A stretch of 64,000 nucleotides of DNA. Origin: Tricholoma matsutake (taxonomy: Eukaryota > Basidiomycota > Agaricomycetes > Agaricales > Tricholomataceae). Location: NCBI GenBank assembly GCA_026075535.2, contig AP026550.1, positions 5,642,001 through 5,706,000 of the forward strand, given 5' to 3'. Of the stretch, positions 33,010 to 43,800 are shown in pieces. The first letter of the stretch is position 1. Each line of letters starts with the position of its first letter. Under the pieces are notes generated by a model that was given only the letters and a program-made list of their open reading frames with translations, searched no databases and was not told the origin of the DNA. The position numbers and the translations under genes are program-made.

Positions 33010-36000
33010 TTATTGGGCCTGGTCACTCAAGTTTGTGAGATGGGAAAAGTGTGTTATTGTTTGTGTGATGTGGTTGCAGTTGTGATAGAATAGTGGTAGT
33101 TGTTTAGAGGAGGTGGGCAGCAGGAGTTTGTATGTTGAGCTGTCGGGGTAAGCTTCCAGTATTTTGTAGGGACCATCATATCTAGCCATGAACTTTGCCA
33201 CCCAGCCATCCTGTTAAGAACTGATCCTAGAGGGTTCATTGGAATCTGATCAGACACTGTGGGTGTTGTTTACGGAAGGTTGTTGGGTCATTGCGGATTC
33301 TGCGGGAGGGGAAACAGAAAGGACTTGACTTTAGCTTGTAAGAAGCTGCGCCCTTCACCTCGTCTGGTGTCCTAATTTCAAGTTGGAGGTTTGGAGGTAG
33401 GAACAGGAAAGTGTGGGTAAATGTGGGAAGGAGTATGGAGGGACTTAGGTTAAGTTCAGATGAGGTTAGAACTTCAGAGGGAGACTGGAGGTCAAGTTGA
33501 ATGGAGTTCAGACTCTTAGAGAACTGAGGTTGGAGTAGAAGGAGGTTTGGATTGGCAGATTAAAGTCGAGTCTATGTTGATATATGAACTGAGGAATACA
33601 AGGCAAAACTAACTAAGCTTAAATACTGTAGTCCAGAATAATGTGGAACAGGAATGAAGACTGCAGCAGTGTCTCGACTGCATAGATAAATTATCTAGCG
33701 GGAGCCGCACAGGAATCTGTAGTCAAATTTGCACTAGAGACGGCAGCCTTGGGAAGGCAGCCATGGATGCTGTACAAGGTGGCCTGGTGCACAGCAGTGT
33801 GGGCAGTGCAAGGTGGCCAGGAACAAAATCGGGAGGTGTAGACAAAAGTCGTGCGGGAAAGGGTTGGATGGATGCGGGTTCTGATCAGGCAAGGAATGGT
33901 TCTTGACACATCCTTGGCTTGCATATACTCTCTCCTTTGTTTTGCTGTTGTGAGCATGACATGGTCACCCATCTGGAAGGAGAATTTGGGCAGTCAATCT
34001 TTGTTGGCATGATGGGCCTGAGAGATTTTGGCTGTGAGCATGCTATTGTGAGCTGCTCGCATGTCATTTTCTATAGCTTTGATCAAATTCCTTGTGTTGA
34101 CACCCTTGGCAGTATTGTCTGTGTCATCAGTGTTCCTGAGTAGAGGTGGTAGTAAGGGTGGGGAACATCCAGTTTTAAGGATGAATGGTGAGAACCCAGT
34201 GGAAGCATTTACAGTGTTCATGATATTGAACCTAACTTTTGAAACTGATTTTGCCCACCCCCTTTGGTTGCATTTGATGTGATATCAGAGACATTGGACT
34301 ACCATTTTGTTTGTGTGTTCAGACACAGTGTCCATTTCTGGGTGATATGCAGTCGACAGTTTGTGTTTAATCCTGGTCAGTTTCATGAGCCTTCCAAAAC
34401 CTGGAGATGAATAACTTGTCTATATCACGAGTTATTTCTATTGGGCAGCCATTCTCACAGTACCATTTGTTGAAAAAGACATTAGCAAATTCCTCAGCAG
34501 TCATCTTTGTGGTGCATGTAGCATTTAAAAGTCCACTTTTTGGCTTTTTGACATATCTCAACAATGACTGGACAGAATCTTTTCATCTAAGAGAGGACCC
34601 CCCATGATTTCTCATCCTCTATCCACTCCTAAACTTTTTGATTATCTTGACAATGGCTGGCCAAAAAAAAATTATCCCAGAAGGAACCCCCCAGTCTTTG
34701 ACAAGCTCTATCTCCTCTAATATTTTAGTGATTTTTCAGACTTTTCCTGAATTTAATAATAGAGATTTTTGGAATTGAAAAAGTCACAAAAAGTTGGAAC
34801 CCAACTGGACTTTAAAACACTAGTGCACCATGCACACTGCTAATTGTACATTGGAGCCAAGACAGTCTGTCATTGTGATGATCTGATCAAAATTGTTGTC
34901 TAACTGATGAAATCAATTGCAATGGAGTCAAAATAGTTATCATGGATGAGGAGTGGGTGCAGTGGTCCTGGTGTTTTATGTGTTTGTGACTTGTTGCATT
35001 GGCAGTCAGCACAGGCAGGAACATACATGGTGAGGAGATCTTGCCTCACATTTAGTGATGCCACCGCTTGGCTTGGCTCGCCCATGGCGCGGCTCAGGCA
35101 CTTGAGCCAATCAAAATGGCGCTAAGTCACCCTGAACAACTCTGAGCCAGCTAAGCTGATTGAAATTGCCCAAAGTTGTGGGCTCATCATTCTACTTGTA
35201 ATTATGCTTCAGTTATGCTTTTTAATGTCAAGTAAGTCATGTAGACCATTATTACAAAAGAAATATGGCATACTATTGAGTTTTTTATGGATCCATATCA
35301 TTGATGAGATTGTTTGGCTGTGTTTATCTCCTCATTATCTATTACAAAAAATGCTCATGAGATGGTAGTGGGGAATAGGGTGTGAAAATATGCATTCAAA
35401 TTAGCAGCAGAACTTCTACAGAGTGTTCTATAATATTTTCAGAAGGTTTAAAGTCATCTAGCACATCTGGACTTTAGACAACTTAGAGCATGGCTTGAGC
35501 AGCTCTGGGTGGCTTTGAGCTGCAAGCCAATTTATTGGCACAGCTGGCCCAAAATAGTGGCTCTGCTCAACAGCTCATGGCTCCGAGCCATGCCATTGGC
35601 AACACTACTCATGTTTAGTTAGTAGAGCTTGTCTCATAGGGAAGCATACATCTTCTCACCTCCAAAATGACCGAGGTGGTCATGTGTGAGACAGAAAAGC
35701 TTTTCCCATAGATCCAGGTATTTGGGTATCACCAGCCATGAGCCTAGAAATAACAACCCATTTCAGAGCTTGATGTCCAGCTTTGTGTCTATGACCCCCC
35801 ATTTCAAGTTGTTGAGGATGCCTGTGCATCAGCTGTCATGTGAGTACCCTTTGCAGACCCTGAGGAATAATGATAAGTTGTTTTCAATGCTGAAGGTCGC
35901 AGCGGCAGGTAAGATTTTTGGTGTGTGGTCAATGAGTAACCAGGATAGGGCATAGGCCATGGTGTTTCCCTCACCATTGATATAAGTGATTGAATGTTCA

Positions 36001-36850
36001 TACTGTGAGAGATATTCCATCCAGTGGAAGTGAGAGGTCCTTCTGTATGTCAAAATTTTGGACAAGTTTTATGGTTGGTGTATACATAAATATGCATACC
36101 AAGGAGATCACTGCACCATTTCATGAGGGTGCACATGATGTTCAGCAGTTCTTGCTCATGTACCAGGTAGTGCAGCTTGGGTCCTTTCAGTTGCCCACTC
36201 TTGAAGGCTACAGGCCTCAAGGTCTCCCAAGTCTCCACAAAAGACAATACTGCCAGTTCAGCATTTGCTAGCATTGCAGGTAACGTAGATCTTTTTGTTG
36301 CCTGGGTTTTGGTGTTTGATCAACATGAGGCAATCACAGCTCAGAATGAGCCCTTTAATTGCTTCAAAAGCTCTATGGTGCTCAGCAGTCCATGTTGGGA
36401 AGATGGTGTTATATTCCTTTTTTGTAAGTGGTGTGAGGATGGAGGTATGTTTGGCAAGGCTGGGTAGGAATGCACAGATGTAATGGACGATGCCCAGGAA
36501 TTGACATACATGTTTTGCTGATGTGGGAGTTGGCCAGTTCATGATTCTTTCAATCATTAATTGTGTTGCAAGAGATGCTTCCTTCAATTCCATCTGGCAA
36601 GAGGAAGGCAGAATATAAGAATGAGAAAGCATTGTGGTCTGTCAGCAGCATGGTTTGTCCCCCCCTGACATGGTGTTGAACTGCTTTGTCAAATGCAAAA
36701 AGCTTCCTATGCAAGGAGCTGATCCTGGCAGAAAATTTGGAATCTATGTATTCACCATATTCCCACAGTTCATCCTTCCTGTGTGGAAAAGCAAATGAGA
36801 TTGCTTGGGCTGCAGTGTTAGGGCAACACCCACTATCTGCTAGCTAAGAC
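33010..36850 (-). pseudogene. Decayed Ty3/Gypsy pol (element F)
   Basis: On the minus strand, from high to low coordinates, there is a Gag/pol lead-in (about 36850-36640) and the end of an RT with the RNase H connection (INWPTP-like MNWPTPTSAKHVCQFLGIVHY, FPTWTAEHHRAFEAIKGLIL at 36380-36560). A degraded RNase H (YRRTSHFHWMEYLSQYEHSI near 35995) and the integrase zinc region (YVPACADCQCNKSQTHKTPG near 35000) come next. The core (FANVFFNKWYCENGCP near 34430) and C-terminal part (NASTGFSPFILKTG near 34180, KFMARYDGPYKILE near 33160) close the order. Many stops and indels. A hAT-like MITE sits inside the integrase. Roughly 33260-33690 within the span has no recognisable coding sense. Confidence 0.75.
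35053..35607. mobile_element. hAT-like MITE, 555 bp, inside element F
   Basis: Terminal inverted repeats TAGTGATGCCA and TGGCAACACTA bound a non-coding sequence rich in GAGCC/GGCTC motifs. It is flanked by CTCACATT (35045-35052) and CTCATGTT (35608-35615), an 8-bp duplication matching at six bases, both differences being transitions. TIR start and 8-bp duplication are hallmarks of the hAT superfamily. It separates integrase residues ending NVRQD from the upstream zinc region of the host element. Confidence 0.75.
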
Positions 36851-36949
36851 TGTGCAGGTTCTCTCTACAAGCAGGCAGCGGGATGCATGTGCATGATGGG
36901 GAAATTGATGGTTTTGATGTGAGGGGTTATTAATAGAATAGTTGGTTGA

Positions 36950-37116
36950 GAAAGGCATTTCACACCACAAGTATAGGTGGAATACCTAGGAGAACACAAC
37001 TGGGGTCCCCTAGGTAGTGAATGGCATGGGTATGCAAAACCCTGGGGGTATTTGTCAAGGGTAGATGAGGGTAGGGGTGAGGGTACAGTGTTTGTACCCT
37101 CAGTCAACCCTTACCC
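36950..37116. repeat. GGGTA-rich arm left of element C
   Basis: The sequence CCTAGGTAGTGAATGGCATG and ACCCTGGGGGTATTT is mirrored in inverted orientation at 43565-43610 (reverse complement CTAGGGGTAGAGAATGGCAG, ACCCTGGGGTATTT). It continues into AGGGTAGATGAGGGTAGGGG runs. It probably belongs to an older repeat into which element C jumped. Confidence 0.5.
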
Positions 37117-37121
37117 TTGGG

Positions 37122-37547
37122 TGTAAGGGGACTAGGGGGGTGCCCTGTGTGTTTTTCCTATTTTTTATGTTCGTCCCATATTTTTCCCCACCTCATTTCC
37201 TTCTATTCTTCATTTTCTATGATTTTTCTGGATTTTATTACTAATTTTCCCTTGCTATCATGCTTGTATATGTTGACACTTTTATATTTAGAGGCGGAGT
37301 ACCCCTTCCGACACATACCCCTTGGTATGATGTCATTCGGCGGCCTTGATCCGCCTATCTCCGCCTTTTTCTATTTTTAGGTTATATTTGATTTTTGTCG
37401 TCTTCACATATACTGGGCATCAGCAAGGGGATCCTTAGAGTTTTCTCTTCGGATTTCCCTTTGCTAGGTGCGCCCCCAATCCCTGTATTATGTAGCATAA
37501 TTTTAACTTCGGATTTCCCTTTGCTAGAGGCTCAGGTTGCCCTTATA
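37122..37547 (+). repeat. 5' LTR of element C (426 bp)
   Basis: Starts TGTAAGGGGA, ends CCCTTATA. Contains a TATA-like ATATA at 37408-37412, about 29 bp upstream of the putative primer-donor sequence at 37437. Differs from the 3' LTR at four sites, each a C-to-T type transition at a CpG. Confidence 0.96.
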
Positions 37548-37549
37548 GT

Positions 37550-37559
37550 AGAAAACTCT
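37550..37559 (+). promoter_or_regulatory. Putative self-primer binding site
   Basis: AGAAAACTCT starts two bases after the 5' LTR and is the exact reverse complement of AGAGTTTTCT at 37437-37446 in the LTR. This is the arrangement of Tf1/sushi retrotransposons, in which the 5' end of the element's own RNA folds back to prime reverse transcription. A further AAGG (37564-37567) could pair with CCTT just upstream of the donor. No obvious tRNA-complementary site was recognised here. Confidence 0.6.
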
Positions 37560-37713
37560 CCCCTAAGGCCCGAAAATCGCAAACGCGCTGCCCAAAATAG
37601 GCAGGTACGGACTGGACCACGCTTCCCAAAGCTCCACAGAGTCCCTACACACCGTTCCAGATACTCTCGCCTTTATTGCGCCGCCATTTTCGCCAAACGC
37701 GCTCCCTAGCGAC

Positions 37714-38832
37714 ATGGACGCATCAGAACGCTTCGACGCGCTTGAAAGCGACATTTCCGGAATGCGCGCGCAAATCGACTCGCTTAAATCTACGATTGAA
37801 AACTTCGTTAGGACCCTCCAGGCTAACCCTACGACTAATAGTTCCCCCTTCACGACTCCAAGCGCACCCAACAACGATGTTTTGCCAAACGCATCCACTA
37901 AGGAACGTGCCCAGATCAAACCGTCCCCCCCTGCCGAATTTAATGGTGCACGTGCGCAGGGACGTGCATTCCTTAATTCCTGTGAGTTATACATTAGTCT
38001 CCAGTCGCATCAATTCATCGATGAGGCTGCAAAAATTTATTGGGCCTTCACATACATGAAATCTGAACGCGCCTATCTCTATGTGGACCGTATCCTACGT
38101 CAAACTAAAGAACTCAGTTCTCTACCTTTCTCCACTTGGGGTGACTTTCGAGCTGAGTTCGTACGCCACTTCTGCCCCCTCAATGAACGCCACCGAGCAG
38201 TGACACGACTTGAGTCATCCACTTACCACCAGGGACGTCGATCCGTGGACGACTATATCGATGAGTTCAAGGATTTGGTGGACATGGCAGGGTATGGGAG
38301 TGGGTTACCAGTAGTGGTGAAGTTCCGACGGGGGCTCAACCGAGAAATTCAGGACCAGATTGCACAGATGTTGGAAGGGCGCCCAGCGGACGATGATATC
38401 CTTGCTTGGTATGAAGCTGCTTCACTCTGTGACGAGAACCGACTCACAAATGCGGCGTTTAATGCTGCATTCTGTGCTCCAACTACCACTCATACACCCT
38501 ACACCTTCAATCGAAGCCTCCCCCGCCCTAACCCCATTCCTGCTCGTCAAACTCCCACACCAGCCGTCAATATCCCAGTACCAATGGATGTTGATGCAGC
38601 CCGCAGCCGTGCACATAAGTTGGATCTCTGCTACCATTGTGGGGAACCTGGACACAGGGCTGGAGCGTGTCCCCATCGTCAGGATATCCGCATGCTCACC
38701 CCCGAGGGACGAGACGAACTCCTGCAAGATTTGTTGGCACTTGTAGATGTTGAGGAAGCGAAGGATCAAGTTGCAGAGGAGGTTAAGCTGGAAGTTGTAG
38801 AGGAGCAGGATTTTCCTATTCGCAGCGAGTGA
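37714..38832 (+). CDS. gag: Gag protein of element C, 372 aa
   Basis: Starts at ATG 37714 with a short coiled coil (FDALESDISGMRAQIDSLKS), followed by a Pro/Ser linker and the retrotransposon Gag capsid domain (YWAFTYMKSERAYLYVDRIL, FRAEFVRHFCPLNERHRAV, SVDDYIDEFKDLVDMAGY) at residues about 110-235. A canonical CCHC zinc knuckle CYHCGEPGHRAGAC lies at about residue 308. It packages element RNA in virus-like particles. The frame ends at TGA 38830-38832. The pol frame is open from 38787 in the -1 register, giving a 46-nt overlap without a canonical slippery heptamer. Intact. Confidence 0.93.
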   Translation: MDASERFDALESDISGMRAQIDSLKSTIENFVRTLQANPTTNSSPFTTPSAPNNDVLPNASTKERAQIKPSPPAEFNGARAQGRAFLNSCELYISLQSHQFIDEAAKIYWAFTYMKSERAYLYVDRILRQTKELSSLPFSTWGDFRAEFVRHFCPLNERHRAVTRLESSTYHQGRRSVDDYIDEFKDLVDMAGYGSGLPVVVKFRRGLNREIQDQIAQMLEGRPADDDILAWYEAASLCDENRLTNAAFNAAFCAPTTTHTPYTFNRSLPRPNPIPARQTPTPAVNIPVPMDVDAARSRAHKLDLCYHCGEPGHRAGACPHRQDIRMLTPEGRDELLQDLLALVDVEEAKDQVAEEVKLEVVEEQDFPIRSE

Positions 38833-41800
38833 ATCGTACGCCCTCACTGCCTGTCCATAACCGCTTTGAAGTCTTGTCAGTTGAATCCCCGGAGAATGAA
38901 TCCATTTCTGTGACTGCTCCCCTCTCTGACCCTTCGAAGTTGGCTAAAGACGTACCTGCTCTCCCCATCTCTCCTTCTACTCCATGTCCCAAAATTAAAT
39001 CATGGGAGCGTAAACTACCACGCAAGTATATTGTGGCATCCACTCCCTCTGCACATTCCTTAAACCTAGCCATCGAACTGCAGACGACCGACACTGGACA
39101 GATACTCGGTGTCTCTGCGCTCCTGGACTCTGGTGCGACTGGTCTCTTCATCGATTCCCATCTGGTACAACAACATCGTCTAAATACTCGCTCACTCTCA
39201 CGTCCGATACCTGTATATAACGTGGATGGATCCCCAAATGAAGCTGATGCCATCCGAGAGGTTGCAGACCTGGTTCTCCGTTACAAAGATCATAGTGAGC
39301 ATGCCCTTTTTGCTGTCACTCAATTAGGAAAGCAAAAGGCGATTTTGGGATATCCATGGCTTCGAGACCATAACCCAGAGGTTGACTGGCGCACCGGGGA
39401 GGTTACCATGAGCCGATGTCCATCCCGCTGTCGGACGTGTTTCACAGAAGCCAGGCAAGAACGTCGTGGACAGAAGGCAGCAATACGATGAACTCAGAAG
39501 TGTTGTGCTGGACCCCTGCCTATACCTGAAGTGGAATTGGAAGGGGTTCCTGATCTAATGCCGGACTCGGATGATGATGATGAGGACCCAGAGGAAGTGG
39601 AGGAGGGTGATTGGATCTTCTACACTGCGATTCGCTCATCGCATGAGGTGTGTGCCACATTGAACATATCCCAATGCCTCGCCGAGGCCTTCCACAAAAA
39701 CAACGCTGCTAAATCCTCTACTAACTCCTTACTCCCTCATCTCCATGAGTTTGAAGACGTGTTCTCCAAGGAGTCATTCAACTCTCTTCCTGCACGTAAG
39801 CCATGGGATCACGTGATCGAACTCACCCCCGGCGCAACCCCTTCATCCTGCAAGGTCTATCCTCTCTCTCCGGAGGAACAACGGCAGCTTGACCAGTTCA
39901 TCAACGAGCACCTGGCCTCTGGACGTATTCGACCATCGAAGTCACCCATGGCCTCTCCCTTTTTCTTTGTCAAGAAGAAGGATGGCTCACTTCGACCGGT
40001 TCAAGACTACAGAAGACTCAACAACATCACGGTCAAAAATTGCTACCCACTACCCCTCATCTCCGAACTCGTAAACCAGCTCCGTGGAGCCCGATACTTC
40101 ACCAAGCTCGATGTCCGTTGGGGCTATAATAATGTGAGGATAAAGGAGGGAGATGAGTGGAAGGCAGCCTTTTGTACCAACCGTGGTCTTTTTGAACCGC
40201 TTGTCATGTTCTTTGGCCTTACTAATAGCCCTGCCACCTTTCAGACCATGATGAACGACATCTTCCATGACCTCATCCTCGAAGGCGTTGTCTGCATCTA
40301 TCTCGACGACATCCTCATCTTCACTCGCACGGTTGAAGAGCACCGTCGCATCATGCGCCTCGTCCTAGAGCGACTTCGACGGTACAAACTCTACCTTTGT
40401 CAGGACAAATGCGAGTTCGAAAGGACCAAGATCGAGTACCTCGGCCTGATTATCTCGGAGGGTCAAGTGGAGATGGATCCTATCAAGGTAAACGGGGTCA
40501 CAGCTTGGCCGATGCCCACGAACAAGAAGGAGGTGCAGTCTTTCCTGGGCTTCATCAATTTTTATCGGCGTTTCATCAAGGATTTCTCACATCATGCATG
40601 ACCGCTGTTCGACTTGACAGGAAAGGAGGCATGGAGGTGGGATAATGCACAACAGGAGGCGTTCGAAAAGCTTAAGGAGATGGTCACTTCCGCTCCGATC
40701 CTTACCTTTGCTGATGATTCGCGTCCTTTTCGTGTAGAAGCCAACAGTTCTGACTTTGCAACGGGCGCTGTGTTGTCTCAGCAGTCTCCGGAGGACCAGA
40801 AGTGGCATCCTGTTGCGTTCTACTCCAAAAGCCTTAGTGCTGTAGAGAGAAACTACGAGATCCATGACAAGGAGATGTTGGCGATAATGCGTGCGCTTGA
40901 GGAGTGGCGACACTTCCTCGAGGGTGCCCAACACAAGGTGGAAATTTGGACGGATCACAAGAACCTCGAGTACTTCATGACGGCCAAGAAATTGAACCGT
41001 CGTCAAGCTCGTTGGTCCCTGTATCTATCTAGATTCGACTTCTCCTTGCACCACCGTCCAGGTCGCAGCATGGGGAAGACCGATGCCCTATCCCGACGTG
41101 CAGACCATGGGGATGGCAGCGGTCACAACCAAAACATTGTGCTGTTGCAGCCAGACCTGTTCACCATTCGGGCACTGGAAGGCATCGTACCCCAGGGCGA
41201 GGAGCGGGACATTCTACGTGACATTCATCGCGCAAACCATAGCGGTTTACATGAGGATGTTGTCGCCCGAGCTGTTAAAGAACTGAGGAAGGGATCGACC
41301 CTTTCCTTACGTGCAGTAGAGTGGGCTGAAAAGGAGGACTTGTTGTATTTCAGGGATCACATCTATGTTCCCAATGACCCAGACCTTCGCCGGTGCATCA
41401 TATCCCAACACCATGACTCACAGATTGCTGGCCACCCCGGACGCTGGAAGACCTTGGAGCTCACCTCACGGAACTATTGGTGGCCACAAATGTCACGGCT
41501 CATTGGTCAGTATTGTCGCACTTGTGACCTTTGCTTATGCACCAAGGTCCCTCGTCGCAAGCCTATTGGTGAGCTACACCCTCTTCCTGTTCCAGAGAGT
41601 CGGTGGGATGTTGTCAGCGTCGACTTTGTGGTGGAATTGCCAGAGTCAAACAGGTTTGATGCAGTGATGTGCACAGTTGACTCAGTGGGAAAACGCGCTC
41701 ACTTCATTCCCACTCACACCACTGTCAGTGCCCTAGGTGCCGCTCGACTCTACCTCCACCACGTGTGGAAATTACATGGACTTCCTGGTGCCTTCCTCTT

Positions 41801-42731
41801 GGATCGTGGCCCTCAGTTCATGGCAGAGTTCACTCGTGAGCTGTACCGACTCCTGGGGATCAAACTCCTCGCTTCAACTGCTTATCACCCACAAACTGAT
41901 GGCCAGACGGAGCGAGTCAACCAGGAACTGGAGCAGTACATCCACCTCTTTGTCAATGAACGCCAGGACGATTGGGATGATCTCCTTCCTTTGGCCGAGT
42001 TTGGATACAACAACCATGTCCATGCTTCCACTCAACAGACCCCTTTCCTCTTAGACACTGGACAACATCCACGCATGGGATTTGAGCCTCGCCAAACTCC
42101 CTCACACATCGAGACAGTGAATGAGTTCACAGAACGCATGAGGGATAGCTTGGAGGAGGCAAGGGCAGCCTTAGCAAAGGCGAAGGACGACATGGCATGA
42201 TTTTACAACCAGCGCCACTCCCCAACCCCTCAGTACAAGGTTGGTGATCGAGTTTATCTTGACTCCAGTGACATCTCCACTACACGTCCATCCAAGAAAC
42301 TCGCTCATCGCTTCTTGGGACCTTTCCCCATTGTCAAGTGCGTTAGAACACATGCCTATCGTCTACGCCTCCCAGCCTCCATGTCCAGACTCCATCCCGT
42401 CTTCCATGTTGTCAAATTGCTTCCAGCTCCCCTAGATCCGTTCCCGGGACGCCATTCACACCCACCACCACCACCTACAGTGATCGAGGGAGAACCCCAA
42501 TATGAAGTCGAGTCAATCTTGGACAGCTGTTTGCGTCGAGGAAAACTCCAGTATTTGGTACATTGGAAGGGTTATGGGTATGAGGAGAACTCATGGGTCG
42601 AAGAGTCTGATGTAAATGCCCCTCAGTTAATCAAGGAATTCCACCGACGGCACACTGCTGCACCGCGTCGCATTCAAGTCACGGACTTTGGTCGTATACG
42701 ATTTCGAATGCATCGGGGCGATGCATCTTAG
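38829..42731 (+). pseudogene. pol: Pol polyprotein of element C (protease, RT, RNase H, integrase, chromodomain) with three TGA codons
   Basis: One frame runs through TGA at 39489-39491, 40599-40601 and 42198-42200. The aspartic protease is LLDSGATGLFIDS (about 39125). The RT has KLDVRWGYNNVRIKEGDEWK and YLDDILIF (about 40300). RNase H follows directly (FRVEANSSDFATGAVLSQ, WTDHKNLEYFMTAKKLNRRQ). The integrase has zinc site H-H-CDLC (GHPGRWKTLELTSRNYWWPQ) and catalytic SVDFVVELPES, LLDRGPQF, TAYHPQTDGQTERVNQELEQ. The C-terminal chromodomain (YEVESIL, YLVHWKGYGYEENSWVEESD) ends at TAG 42729-42731. In family context each TGA replaces an Arg CGA, clearest at 40599 (HHA-R-PLFDLT) and 42198 (DDMA-R-FYNQR). 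All catalytic residues are present. Confidence 0.93.
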
Positions 42732-42742
42732 AGAGGGGGTGA

Positions 42743-43168
42743 TGTAAGGGGACTAGGGGGGTGCCCTGTGTGTTTTTCCTATTTTTTATGTTCATCCCAT
42801 ATTTTTCCCCACCTCATTTCCTTCTATTCTTCATTTTCTATGATTTTTCCGGATTTTATTACTAATTTTCCCTTGCTATCATGCTTGTATATGTTGACAC
42901 TTTTATATTTAGAGGCGGAGTACCCCTTCCGACACATACCCCTTGGTATGATGTCATTCGGTGGCCTTGATCCGCCTATCTCTGCCTTTTTCTATTTTTA
43001 GGTTATATTTGATTTTTGTCGTCTTCACATATACTGGGCATCAGCAAGGGGATCCTTAGAGTTTTCTCTTCGGATTTCCCTTTGCTAGGTGCGCCCCCAA
43101 TCCCTGTATTATGTAGCATAATTTTAACTTCGGATTTCCCTTTGCTAGAGGCTCAGGTTGCCCTTATA
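42743..43168 (+). repeat. 3' LTR of element C (426 bp)
   Basis: Follows the polypurine tract GAGAGGGGGTGA and is 422/426 identical to the 5' LTR; ends CCCTTATA before TTGGG. Confidence 0.96.
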
Positions 43169-43173
43169 TTGGG

Positions 43174-43800
43174 AGGGGTCCCAGGGTAGGTAAAATCTCT
43201 GGATGGGGCATATAATAAAGTAAATTTGCATCAAATACCATCAACAAAAGACTTCTACACAGCTTGTACTCAAATTCAGCAGACATTTTCCATGTATTGA
43301 TGTTTTGACATCACAGGATTTCCAAATTCTGCATAGGTACTACCTGAAGATGTGTTGTAGCACTTTTATACAGCCAAGAAAGTGGCCAGATGTTCATGTC
43401 TTTGACTCAATTGATAATAAAAGTGATTTTAGTCACTCATCTTATGATACCATCTTGGGGGTATTGTGTATGCTCCATACCCCTCCATACCCATACCCAT
43501 ACCCCTCAAAACCCTGACCCTTGTGAGGGGTAAGGGGTTTTGGAGGGTAAGGGTAAGGGTAGCCTCAAAATACCCCAGGGTTACCCCTGCCATTCTCTAC
43601 CCCTAGGTGTGTATTTGAGGTTTATATACTATGTCACATATATTTTACATTGTTTCTACTGATGTGCATGTACATGCATGTATACATTGACATGTGTGAA
43701 GTATTTGATTGACACATGACCCGTTGACACTTGGAGTGGTCACATGCAGCATCATGTAGCATAATTCAACATAATAAAATAAAAATGAAATTTTATTAGG
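43174..43800. repeat. Right flank of element C with a GGGTA-rich hairpin
   Basis: At about 43475-43560 ACCCATACCCATACCCCTCA is followed by its approximate inverse AGGGTAAGGGTAAGGGTAG around a short loop, and then (43565-43610) the inverted counterpart of the left arm at 37000-37060. No coding frame of note. The rest is AT-rich and unassigned. Confidence 0.5.

Larger units (their letters stand above)
37122..43168 (+). mobile_element. Element C: full-length Ty3/Gypsy chromovirus, TSD TTGGG
   Basis: A 6047-bp element with two 426-bp LTRs, flanked by TTGGG at 37117-37121 and 43169-43173. Order: 5' LTR, primer site, Gag, protease, RT, RNase H, integrase, chromodomain, polypurine tract, 3' LTR. 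The LTRs differ at 4 of 426 positions, so the insertion is recent. Three in-frame TGA codons and a Gag/pol frame change make this copy defective as read. Confidence 0.96.

Noticed and set aside
43520..43620. Telomere-like GGGTAA repeats
   Set aside because: The fungal telomere repeat is TTAGGG; GGGTAA/TTACCC is not its permutation, and the run is short and forms a local hairpin.
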